Program-made: the position numbers and the translations under genes
Origin: Acidobacteriaceae bacterium
Lineage (GTDB): Bacteria; Acidobacteriota; Terriglobia; Terriglobales; Acidobacteriaceae
Length of the DNA: 16,978 bases
NCBI GenBank assembly: GCA_030040395.1
Contig: JASHTU010000231.1
Coordinates: 1-16,978 of the forward strand
Reading direction: 5' to 3'
The notes under the pieces: generated by a model
The model's database searches: none
The model's input: only the letters and a program-made list of their open reading frames with translations
What the model was told of the DNA's origin: nothing
In this document: positions 1 through 5,628 of the stretch, piece after piece
Numbering within the stretch: the first letter of the stretch is position 1
How the letters are laid out: each line of letters opens with the position of its first letter

Positions 1-32
1 TCCGCGCGCCGAGCATCCTGGAGCGCGGTTAG
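1..32 (+). CDS. 3' end of an upstream gene, possible antitoxin
   Basis: The window opens inside a reading frame that ends at a TAG at 30-32; the visible C-terminal residues are RAPSILERG. The stop abuts the TTG start of the following acetyltransferase, so the two genes are probably co-transcribed and translationally coupled. GNAT toxins of the TacT type are normally preceded by a small ribbon-helix-helix (DUF1778, TacA-like) antitoxin, which makes an antitoxin the best guess. Nine residues cannot identify the family, so the call rests on position only. Confidence 0.35.
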   Translation, partial: RAPSILERG

Positions 33-548
33 TTGCGCGAACTCTCTGCCGTCGAACCGCTATCCGCGACGCATGACCTCAGCCAATTCGCTTGCGGCGC
101 TCATGAATCCCTCAATTTGTGGCTGAGGAAACACGCGCTGCAGAACCAGGCCGGCGACAGCGCCCGCACCTACGTCGTGCATCGCGCCAGCATAGTCGTC
201 GGCTACTATGCAATCTCCGCCGGCAGCATCTCCAGAAAGGAGGCCACCCTACGCGTCGCGCAAGGCCTGGCCCCTCACCCCGTCCTCGTCGCATTGCTGG
301 CGCGGCTCGCCGTCGATGAGCGCGAACAAGGCGCCGGCCTTGGCCGCGCTCTCCTGAAAGACGCTCTCATCCGCATCGAGCGCGCCGCGGACATTCTGGG
401 AATCCGCGCCGTCCTCGTGCACGCTATTGACCAAAACGCGCGCACTTATTACCAGCGATTCGATTTTGAATCCTGCCCCGAAGACGAATTACATATGATG
501 CTGTTGATGAAAGACCTGCGCAAAGCCCTGCGCCCAGCAAGGACTTGA
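33..548 (+). CDS. GNAT family N-acetyltransferase, TacT-like toxin
   Basis: A 171-residue GNAT protein. The fold is complete: an N-terminal strand with the CG-x-ES-x-WL segment near residues 21-31, a GYYAIS strand near 57-62, the LARLAVD strand at 89-95, the acetyl-CoA pyrophosphate loop REQGAGLGRALL at 97-108, and the ARTYYQRFDF segment at 136-145 carrying the Tyr usually proposed as general acid. This pattern matches TacT/AtaT-type toxins, which acetylate the amino group of aminoacyl-tRNA and so stop translation. The start is a TTG preceded by GGAG at 20-23; no in-frame ATG would leave the N-terminal strand intact. The gene abuts the stop of an upstream gene, as in toxin-antitoxin pairs. 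A housekeeping acetyltransferase is the alternative, but the toxin subfamily fits the motifs better. Confidence 0.82.
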   Translation: MRELSAVEPLSATHDLSQFACGAHESLNLWLRKHALQNQAGDSARTYVVHRASIVVGYYAISAGSISRKEATLRVAQGLAPHPVLVALLARLAVDEREQGAGLGRALLKDALIRIERAADILGIRAVLVHAIDQNARTYYQRFDFESCPEDELHMMLLMKDLRKALRPART

Positions 549-793
549 GACGTTCTCAACCCGCAGGTCGCGTTCTTTGCCGGTATAGCGATTCACTCAA
601 TGCACGCAGGCGGGTGGCCGAATCCCCGGCATGTGAATGAGCCACCACACTTGTGCGCCCCAGGTGCGGGGCCCCCAGCGAACGATTTGTGCTCGCTGGG
701 GTGGAGATCTCGATTTTGAGACCGGGGAAACCGGGATGCACACGCACCAATTTGCTCACTCACGGACTTAACACCGCCAGCTCCGCTACCCCG
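549..793. other. Intergenic gap between convergent genes
   Basis: This 245-bp gap separates the acetyltransferase from the 3' end of rhaI, which converge on it. No credible gene is seen. It contains several short inverted repeats: GCCCC/GGGGC, CCCCAGCGA/TCGCTGGGG and TCTC/GAGA. A 67-codon minus-strand frame crosses it but has no ribosome binding site and no family I recognise. Confidence 0.5.
673..701. terminator. Hairpin between convergent genes, possible weak terminator
   Basis: Perfect 9-bp inverted repeat CCCCAGCGA (673-681) and TCGCTGGGG (693-701) with an 11-nt loop. It lies between the converging acetyltransferase and rhaI genes, where a bidirectional terminator is expected. There is no T-tract on either side, so it is not a canonical intrinsic terminator and could be a repeat-type element instead. 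Confidence 0.35.
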
Positions 794-1987
794 CTACGCA
801 TAGCTGCTCACCGCTGCGCTCTGGCTGCCGCGTTCCTGACTAACCCGCTCCACATACCCGCTCGCGCGCAACGCCTCCAGCGGATCGACGGGCAGCCCGC
901 GCGCCTGCCGCCACGTGTGAACGAGCGGCCGCACATCGCGCCAGAACGCGCCGCGGAAAAGCTCCTCCGCGGCCACCAGGTCGCAGCTCTGCTGCAACCG
1001 CGACAATTCTTCGCGATCGATGAGCGCCGCCTTCAGATAAAGCTCCTGGGCCGTCGCCACGGTCTGCACCATCGCCTCGATTTTGCCTTTTAGGTTGTGG
1101 CTCTGGTCGATCATGTAGGCCACTGCGTGGGGCAGTCCTTCGGACTCGGCGGAGTGCAACTCGTGAAAAATCCGGAAAATCTGGTAGGGATCGATGGATC
1201 CCAGCGTCAGATCGTCGTCGGCGTAGCGGCGGTCGTTGAAGTGGAATCCGCCCAGCATCCCGGTGTGCAGCAGCCACGCCACAATCTGCTCGATGTTTTG
1301 GCCGGCATAATGATGCCCGGTGTCCACCAGCACCCGCGCCTGCGGTCCGGCATGGCGCGCAAAGTGCGCCGCCATGCCCCAGTCGGCGATATCGGTATGA
1401 TAAAAGGCCGGCTCAAACGGCTTGTACTCCACCAGCAGCCGCTGATCCGGCGCCAGGCGATCGCGACAAAACCGCAGTGCGTCTTCCAGCCATCCAATCC
1501 GTTTGCGGATGCTCTGCGTTCCCGGATAATTCGACCCGTCCGCCAGCCACAGCGAAACATCGCGCGAGCCCAGCGCCTTGCCGATCTCAATCGAGTCCAG
1601 CAGGTGCTGGAGCGCCTGCCCGCGAATCTCCGCCGACGGATTGCACAGCGATCCGTACTTGTACTCCTGATCCTGAAACAGGTTGGGATTGATCGAGCCC
1701 GAGCGCACCCCGTAGCGCCGCTCCAGGCCCTTCACCTCGGTCACGTCCTTCAACCCGTTGGGCAGGTCCCACAGCACGTGCAGAGCCAGCGTGGGCGTTA
1801 CGCCGGTAAGGTTGTTCACTTCGGCCGCGTCAGCAAACTTCTCTTCGATGGTGGAAGCCGCCGCGGACTGTACGAATTTGCCGAATCGCGTGCCGGTGTT
1901 GGCGAAACCCCAGGAAGGGATCTCGATCTGGAACGAATCCAGCGTTTGAATCGCACGATCGTAGATTGCAGAATCCGATAGCGTCAT
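794..1987 (-). CDS. rhaI: L-rhamnose isomerase (RhaI type)
   Basis: Converts L-rhamnose to L-rhamnulose in the cytoplasm, the first step of phosphorylating rhamnose catabolism. At 397 residues it fits the xylose-isomerase-like TIM-barrel RhaI family (Pseudomonas stutzeri type), not the longer E. coli RhaA. The metal and catalytic residues known from P. stutzeri RhaI have counterparts here: Glu187 in LLVEYKPFEP, Asp222 and His225 in VDTGHH, His249 in GGFHFNDRRY, Asp257 and Asp259 in the ADDDLT segment, and Asp294 in MIDQSHNLKG. I chose the ATG at 1987, preceded by GGTGAGG; an in-frame GTG at 1996 would add three residues. The gene follows lutC after 117 bp of repeat-rich DNA, probably in the same transcript, which would join rhamnose entry to oxidation of its L-lactate end product. 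Confidence 0.92.
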   Translation of the reverse strand: MTLSDSAIYDRAIQTLDSFQIEIPSWGFANTGTRFGKFVQSAAASTIEEKFADAAEVNNLTGVTPTLALHVLWDLPNGLKDVTEVKGLERRYGVRSGSINPNLFQDQEYKYGSLCNPSAEIRGQALQHLLDSIEIGKALGSRDVSLWLADGSNYPGTQSIRKRIGWLEDALRFCRDRLAPDQRLLVEYKPFEPAFYHTDIADWGMAAHFARHAGPQARVLVDTGHHYAGQNIEQIVAWLLHTGMLGGFHFNDRRYADDDLTLGSIDPYQIFRIFHELHSAESEGLPHAVAYMIDQSHNLKGKIEAMVQTVATAQELYLKAALIDREELSRLQQSCDLVAAEELFRGAFWRDVRPLVHTWRQARGLPVDPLEALRASGYVERVSQERGSQSAAVSSYA

Positions 1988-2052
1988 TATCCTCACCCCA
2001 TCGCCTACGCCCTTATCAATTATGTTCCTCGTCCCTCAGCCTCAGCCTTCTT

Positions 2053-2098
2053 GCTCCCTCGCTCCCTTGTTCCCTGATCCCTTGTTCCCTTGTTCCCT
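2053..2098. repeat. Short tandem repeat array, lutC-rhaI spacer
   Basis: Six consecutive 7- or 8-bp units of the type GCTCCCTC, GCTCCCTT, GTTCCCT, GATCCCTT, GTTCCCTT and GTTCCCT. The pyrimidine-rich strand is the plus strand, the same orientation as at the other three arrays in this window. It fills nearly half of the spacer between the lutC stop and the rhaI start, ending 6 bp from the lutC stop. The unit spelling is degenerate but the GNTCCCT core is constant. Confidence 0.85.
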
Positions 2099-2104
2099 GC
2101 AACC

Positions 2105-2875
2105 CTAGTCCTTCACCAGAATCACATGCAAAAAGCGCGGACCGTGCACCCCTTTGATGCGCGTCATCTCGATATCCGCCGTAGCGCTCGGCCCCGAAAT
2201 CCACGTAACCAACGAAGGAAGTCTCTTTGTTCTTTCTTCTCTAGTCCATCGTCCCTCAGTCCCCATCTTCTCGTTCCCTTGTTCTCTTGTTCCTTCGTTC
2301 CCTGACTCCTGATCCCTGACTCCTGACCCCTGTTCTCTGGCTGCGCAGCGGCTGAAATACTCCGGCAGCGTCTCCACCACCTGGCTCGCGCGCAAAATGC
2401 ACAGGTGCCAGTCCGGCAGCAGCGTCAACACCCGCCGCCCTTCGCTCGCCGAGTGGTGCAGCACAATCGTGCCCGAATCCGCCACGCCGCAAAAGGCCGC
2501 TGTCACCACCCCTTCCGCGCCTTCAATCTCCGCCGCCGTCAGCCCTTCGTCGATCCTCCAGTCAAACCCCGCCGCAAGCCACTCCGAGGGCAGTCCCGGC
2601 GGCGCAACAAACCTCCACCTGCCGCTTGCCGCAAGCTGCGTCGCAATCGTCCGCGCCAATTCCTCCGCCGCGCATTCCACCACTTCTGCATCGTACTCGC
2701 GCAACCGTTGCATCATCAGTTCCACGCGCTCGCCCGCGCTCATCGCGCCGCAACGAATGTAGTTCTGCGGCTGCGCCCCATAAGCCTCCGCGAGCGCCGC
2801 GCCCGATGCCGCCGCCCCGGGTGTGGCCCGCCGGATACGGTCCAAAACAACCTCGCGGGAAAATGACGCGCTCAT
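2105..2875 (-). CDS. lutC: L-lactate utilization protein LutC with repeat-derived insertion
   Basis: LutC is a LUD-domain (DUF162) subunit of the LutABC complex that oxidises L-lactate to pyruvate. The 256-residue product has the family segments EGVVTAAFCGVADSGTIVL (121-139), LLPDWHLCILRASQVVETLP (152-171) and ISGPSATADIE (226-236), and ends in IKGVHGPRFLHVILV. The start ATG overlaps the lutB stop as ATGA and is preceded by GGAGG with a 4-nt spacer (2880-2884). Between YFSR (173-176) and LPSLVTW (219-225) lies a hydrophilic stretch of about 40 residues rich in Gly, Glu, Arg and Gln. It is encoded by the same 7/8-bp repeat found between the genes and has no counterpart that I know in other LutC proteins. 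The reading frame is kept, so the protein is probably made with an extra loop. Confidence 0.9.
   Translation of the reverse strand: MSASFSREVVLDRIRRATPGAAASGAALAEAYGAQPQNYIRCGAMSAGERVELMMQRLREYDAEVVECAAEELARTIATQLAASGRWRFVAPPGLPSEWLAAGFDWRIDEGLTAAEIEGAEGVVTAAFCGVADSGTIVLHHSASEGRRVLTLLPDWHLCILRASQVVETLPEYFSRCAAREQGSGVRDQESGNEGTREQGNEKMGTEGRWTREERTKRLPSLVTWISGPSATADIEMTRIKGVHGPRFLHVILVKD
2273..2338. repeat. Short tandem repeat array inside lutC
   Basis: Nine contiguous units: three of 8 bp (GTTCCCTT, GTTCTCTT, GTTCCTTC) followed by six of 7 bp (GTTCCCT, GACTCCT, GATCCCT, GACTCCT, GACCCCT, GTTCTCT). More degenerate copies continue to about 2222, where GTCCCT and GTTCTTT variants are visible. 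The 66-bp core is a multiple of three, so it reads through in the lutC frame and encodes the Glu/Gly/Arg/Gln-rich loop. Confidence 0.85.
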
Positions 2876-4380
2876 TTTGCCTCCGCTCTCTTGTTCCCTT
2901 GTTCCCTCGTTCCCTCTGTCCCTGTTTTTCTCGCAGCCCACCACTCGTGAAACGTCTGCTGCGGCAGCCCGCGCAGGTCCCGCGTTTCGGTCCATTTCCC
3001 CCCAACCCCGGGCAGCGCGTGAATCCACCCATCCTTCCGCGTAAACAGCCGCAATCCCATCCGCCCCATCCATTGCGCCCCATGAAACAGCCAGGCCCGC
3101 GCGAAGATCAGATTCGCCGCCCGCAGCCCCAGGTAAAGCGGATCGAAAAACCGTCCCGCCCGTCGCCGCTGCCGGTCCGTCACCTGCGCGCGGAGATCGA
3201 TCAGCACCTCGGGAATATTGATCTTCACCGGGCAAACCTCAAAGCACGCCCCGCACAGCGACGACGCATACGGCAGCGACTGGGAGTGCCGCAGTTGTTC
3301 GAGTTGCGGCGTCAGAATCGCCCCGATCGGCCCCGGATATACCGACCCATACGCGTGCCCGCCCGTCTGCCGGTACACCGGGCACGCGTTCATGCACGCC
3401 GCGCACCGAATGCATCTTAGCGTCTGCCGTTCCCGTTCCCGCGCCAAAATCCCTGTCCGCCCGTTATCCAGCAGCACCACATGAAACCGCTCCGGCCCGT
3501 CGCCCGCCGTTACCCCGCTCCACAGCGAGGTGTACGGATTCATCCGCTCTCCCGTCGCGGACCGCGCCAGCACCTGCAGCATTACCTCCAGGTCCTGGAA
3601 CCGCGGCAACACCTTCTCGATCCCCGCCAGCGTAATCAGTGTCCGCGGCAGCGTCAGGCACATCCGCCCGTTGCCCTCCGACTCCACCACTGCCACCGAG
3701 CCCGTTTCCGCAATCAGAAAATTTGCCCCGCTGATCGCCGTTGGCACGCGCAGGAATTTCCCCCGCAAATACTGCCGCGCCGCCGCCGTCAGCGCCTGCG
3801 GATCGTCCGGCAAATCCCTGATCCCCATCCGCCGCGCAAAAATCTCCCGCACCTGGCTGCGGTTCACGTGCAACGCCGGAACCACAATATGCGAAGGCTC
3901 TCCCTCACCAAGCTGCAAAATGATCTCGGCCAAGTCAGTCTCATACACCCCGATCCCCGCGGCCTCCAGAAACGGGTTCAACTGGATCTCCGCCGAAGTC
4001 ATGGTCTTGATCTTGATGACCTCGCTGGCCTTCTCCTCGCGCAGCAAGTCCAGAATGATCCGCCGCGCCTCGGCCGCGTCCGCCGCCCAATGCACCACCC
4101 CGCCTGCCGCCGTGCACCGCGCCTCGAACTCCTCCAGATACAGGCCCAGATTCCTTAGCGCCTCATCTTTGATCCAGGAAGCTGCTGCGCGCAGCGCCTG
4201 CCAGTCCGGCTTTTCCGCCACCAGCCGCGCCCGCTTGCCCTGGATGACGTCGATCGCATGCGCCACATTCTTGCGCAGTTGCGGATCGCGCAGCACCGCC
4301 AGCGCCGCCACCGGAAACGGCGGAGCCAGCGCGGGATCGAGAATCGCGCGGCCGCCCAACTGCTCGCCCGCCGCGCTCAT
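2872..4380 (-). CDS. lutB: L-lactate utilization iron-sulfur protein LutB
   Basis: LutB carries iron-sulfur clusters of the L-lactate-oxidising LutABC complex. The 502-residue product has an N-terminal LUD domain, with MTSAEIQLNPFLEAAGI in its first half and the segment FLIAETGSVAVVESEGN further on. A ferredoxin-like region follows: C323-x2-C326-x2-C329-x3-C333-P, then GGHAYGSVYPGPIGA, then C376-x2-C379-x3-C383-P. The start ATG at 4380 overlaps the lutA stop (ATGA) and has GGAGG seven nt upstream; the open frame extends further upstream but only over lutA. The last 18 residues (GTEGTREQGNK type) are encoded by the short tandem repeat and look like an added tail. The stop overlaps the lutC start, so all three subunits are translationally coupled. 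Confidence 0.95.
   Translation of the reverse strand: MSAAGEQLGGRAILDPALAPPFPVAALAVLRDPQLRKNVAHAIDVIQGKRARLVAEKPDWQALRAAASWIKDEALRNLGLYLEEFEARCTAAGGVVHWAADAAEARRIILDLLREEKASEVIKIKTMTSAEIQLNPFLEAAGIGVYETDLAEIILQLGEGEPSHIVVPALHVNRSQVREIFARRMGIRDLPDDPQALTAAARQYLRGKFLRVPTAISGANFLIAETGSVAVVESEGNGRMCLTLPRTLITLAGIEKVLPRFQDLEVMLQVLARSATGERMNPYTSLWSGVTAGDGPERFHVVLLDNGRTGILARERERQTLRCIRCAACMNACPVYRQTGGHAYGSVYPGPIGAILTPQLEQLRHSQSLPYASSLCGACFEVCPVKINIPEVLIDLRAQVTDRQRRRAGRFFDPLYLGLRAANLIFARAWLFHGAQWMGRMGLRLFTRKDGWIHALPGVGGKWTETRDLRGLPQQTFHEWWAARKTGTEGTREQGNKRAEAK
2885..2923. repeat. Short tandem repeat array at lutB 3' end
   Basis: Four contiguous 8-bp units, GCTCTCTT, GTTCCCTT, GTTCCCTC and GTTCCCTC, followed by a variant TGTCCCT. 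The array encodes the hydrophilic C-terminal tail of LutB and ends one nucleotide before the lutC ribosome binding site (2880-2884). Orientation is the same as the other arrays. Confidence 0.8.
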
Positions 4381-5123
4381 CCCAGCGCCTCCATCGGGGT
4401 CGTGCTCGCCAAAATTTCCGCCATGTGAATCGTCTTCATCCCCGCGAACTGCCGGTGCATCGCCCCGCCCAGGTGCATCAGGCAGCTGTTGTCCAGCGCC
4501 GTGCAATACTCACTCCCCGTCGCCAGCACGTCCGCCAGCTTCGCCGTCAGCATCGCCGACGAAACCTCGCCGTTCTTCACCGCAAACGTCCCGCCAAATC
4601 CACAGCACCGGTCCAGGTTCTTCAGTGGCGCCAGCTCCAGCCCTCGCACTTTGGCCAGCAGCCGCAACGGCCGATCGCCCAGGTTGAGCGCCCGCAGCCC
4701 GTGGCAGCTCGCGTGGTAGGTCACGCGGTGCGGAAAATACGCGCCCACGTCCTCCACGCCCAGCCGGTCAATCAAAAACTCGCTCAGCTCGTACACCCGC
4801 GGCAGCAGCGCATCCAGCTCCCGGCGCAGCCGCTCGTCCCCCAGCTCCTCCACCAGCCCCCGGTACTGATCGCGCATCATCGCCACGCACGACGACGACG
4901 GAATCACCACCGCCTCCGCGTCCCCATACATGCGGATCAACCGCTTCGCCAGGCTGAAAGCCTCGCCCCTGAACCCCGTATTGGCGTGCATCTGTCCGCA
5001 GCAGGTCTGCCGCGGATGAAACTCCAGCTCTACACCCAGCCGCTCCAGCAGGGTCACCACCGCGCGCCCGGTCTCCGGAAACAGCGTGTCGTTATAGCAG
5101 GTAATAAAGAGCGAAGCGCGCAT
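4377..5123 (-). CDS. lutA: L-lactate utilization Fe-S oxidoreductase LutA
   Basis: LutA (YkgE-like) is the heterodisulfide-reductase-like CCG-domain subunit of the LutABC complex that oxidises L-lactate. The 248-residue product contains two CCG domains: QTCCGQMHANTGF (C41, C42) and RCCGFGGTFAVKNGE (C173, C174), with further conserved cysteines at C79, C140 (YHASCHGLR) and C214 (DNSCLMHLGG). Length is close to B. subtilis LutA. I chose the ATG at 5123, three nt after GGGAG; a TTG at 5141 would add six residues of repeat-free sequence but spoils the usual N-terminus. It is the first gene of the lutABC-rhaI block. The upstream 5244-5299 heptamer array lies about 120 bp from this start. Confidence 0.95.
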   Translation of the reverse strand: MRASLFITCYNDTLFPETGRAVVTLLERLGVELEFHPRQTCCGQMHANTGFRGEAFSLAKRLIRMYGDAEAVVIPSSSCVAMMRDQYRGLVEELGDERLRRELDALLPRVYELSEFLIDRLGVEDVGAYFPHRVTYHASCHGLRALNLGDRPLRLLAKVRGLELAPLKNLDRCCGFGGTFAVKNGEVSSAMLTAKLADVLATGSEYCTALDNSCLMHLGGAMHRQFAGMKTIHMAEILASTTPMEALG

Positions 5124-5243
5124 CAGCTCCCGCCTGTTCAAGCCGATCCTCGAGCCAGGAGCCGATCACGTGCCTCCGATCCCGAGGAGCAGCCAGGAAA
5201 CAGAAGAATAAAGGATGGCTCCCCAACCGTCCACGTCCGCCCC

Positions 5244-5299
5244 GATCCCTAATCCCTGATCCCTGACCCCTGATCCCTGATCCCTGACACCTGTTCCCT
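5244..5299. repeat. Heptamer tandem array upstream of lutA
   Basis: Eight contiguous 7-bp units without spacing error: GATCCCT, AATCCCT, GATCCCT, GACCCCT, GATCCCT, GATCCCT, GACACCT, GTTCCCT. This is the cleanest of the four arrays and belongs to the same repeat family. It lies in the presumed lutA promoter or leader region. Heptameric arrays of this general kind are known in cyanobacteria as STRR sequences; whether these are related is unknown. Confidence 0.9.
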
Positions 5300-5527
5300 G
5301 TCCTAGTCAACCTTCCCGCACCATGCGCGTCTAATCCCATGCAATTACCCGCTTCTTTTGGCGGCCGGCTGAGCTTTTAACCCTTTCTTATATCCTGTCT
5401 TCAGCTTTCATCCCTGGGTGGCGCCATCCGCCTCTACCCTGAATGAGGTTTGCGCGAACGTGGCAAACGCTGCTCCCAATCGATCGTACCCGGGCAGAGT
5501 GGGTTTGCCGCGCCTGCGTCGTCCCCT

Positions 5528-5560
5528 CCGGCGGTAGTTTTTCCGCCCGCCGGCGTTTTT
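5528..5560 (+). terminator. Terminator-like hairpin in peptidase leader
   Basis: CCGGCGG (5528-5534) pairs with CCGCCGG (5547-5553); a TTTTT tract follows two nt later at 5556-5560. The arrangement resembles an intrinsic terminator, but it sits about 70 bp upstream of the peptidase start and on the same strand, so it may act as an attenuator. An overlapping alternative stem GGCGG/CCGCC (5530-5534 with 5543-5547) is possible. No ligand-binding domain is recognised upstream. Confidence 0.4.
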
Positions 5561-5565
5561 CAATT

Positions 5566-5601
5566 GAGACAACAACATTTCCCGGCTTCGGGGGTTGTCT
5601 C
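5566..5601 (+). promoter_or_regulatory. Compound hairpin before peptidase ribosome binding site
   Basis: An outer stem GAGACAAC (5566-5573) / GTTGTCTC (5594-5601) encloses an inner stem CCCG (5581-5584) / CGGG (5589-5592). It ends 15 nt before the AGGA ribosome binding site (5617-5620). Such a structure in an mRNA leader can stabilise the transcript or shape translation; its role here is inferred from position alone. Confidence 0.4.
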
Positions 5602-5628
5602 GGAAGAAAGGTTCCCAGGAAACTCACC

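Larger units (their letters stand above)
5124..5628. other. Divergent intergenic region, lutA / S53 peptidase
   Basis: These 505 bp hold the control regions of lutA (minus) and the S53 peptidase (plus). They contain the perfect-length heptamer array at 5244-5299, an AT-rich patch near 5375-5395 that may carry the peptidase promoter (TATCCT at 5391-5396; no convincing -35), and two successive hairpins just before the peptidase start. An open frame runs through 5443-5628 in frame with the peptidase, but the signal peptide and ribosome binding site place the start at 5629. Confidence 0.5.

Noticed and set aside
556-759. 67-codon minus-strand frame after rhaI
   Set aside because: No ribosome binding site or recognised family, and it spans the hairpin cluster; treated as non-coding.
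2876-3235. Upstream in-frame extension of lutC
   Set aside because: It overlaps the lutB coding region, and the ATG at 2875 has GGAGG and overlaps the lutB stop in the same manner as lutB with lutA.
5244-5299. CRISPR array
   Set aside because: Units are 7 bp with no spacers; this is a simple tandem repeat.
5443-5628. In-frame N-terminal extension of the S53 peptidase
   Set aside because: It would place 62 Arg-rich residues before a good signal peptide and covers two leader hairpins; the ATG at 5629 has a ribosome binding site.
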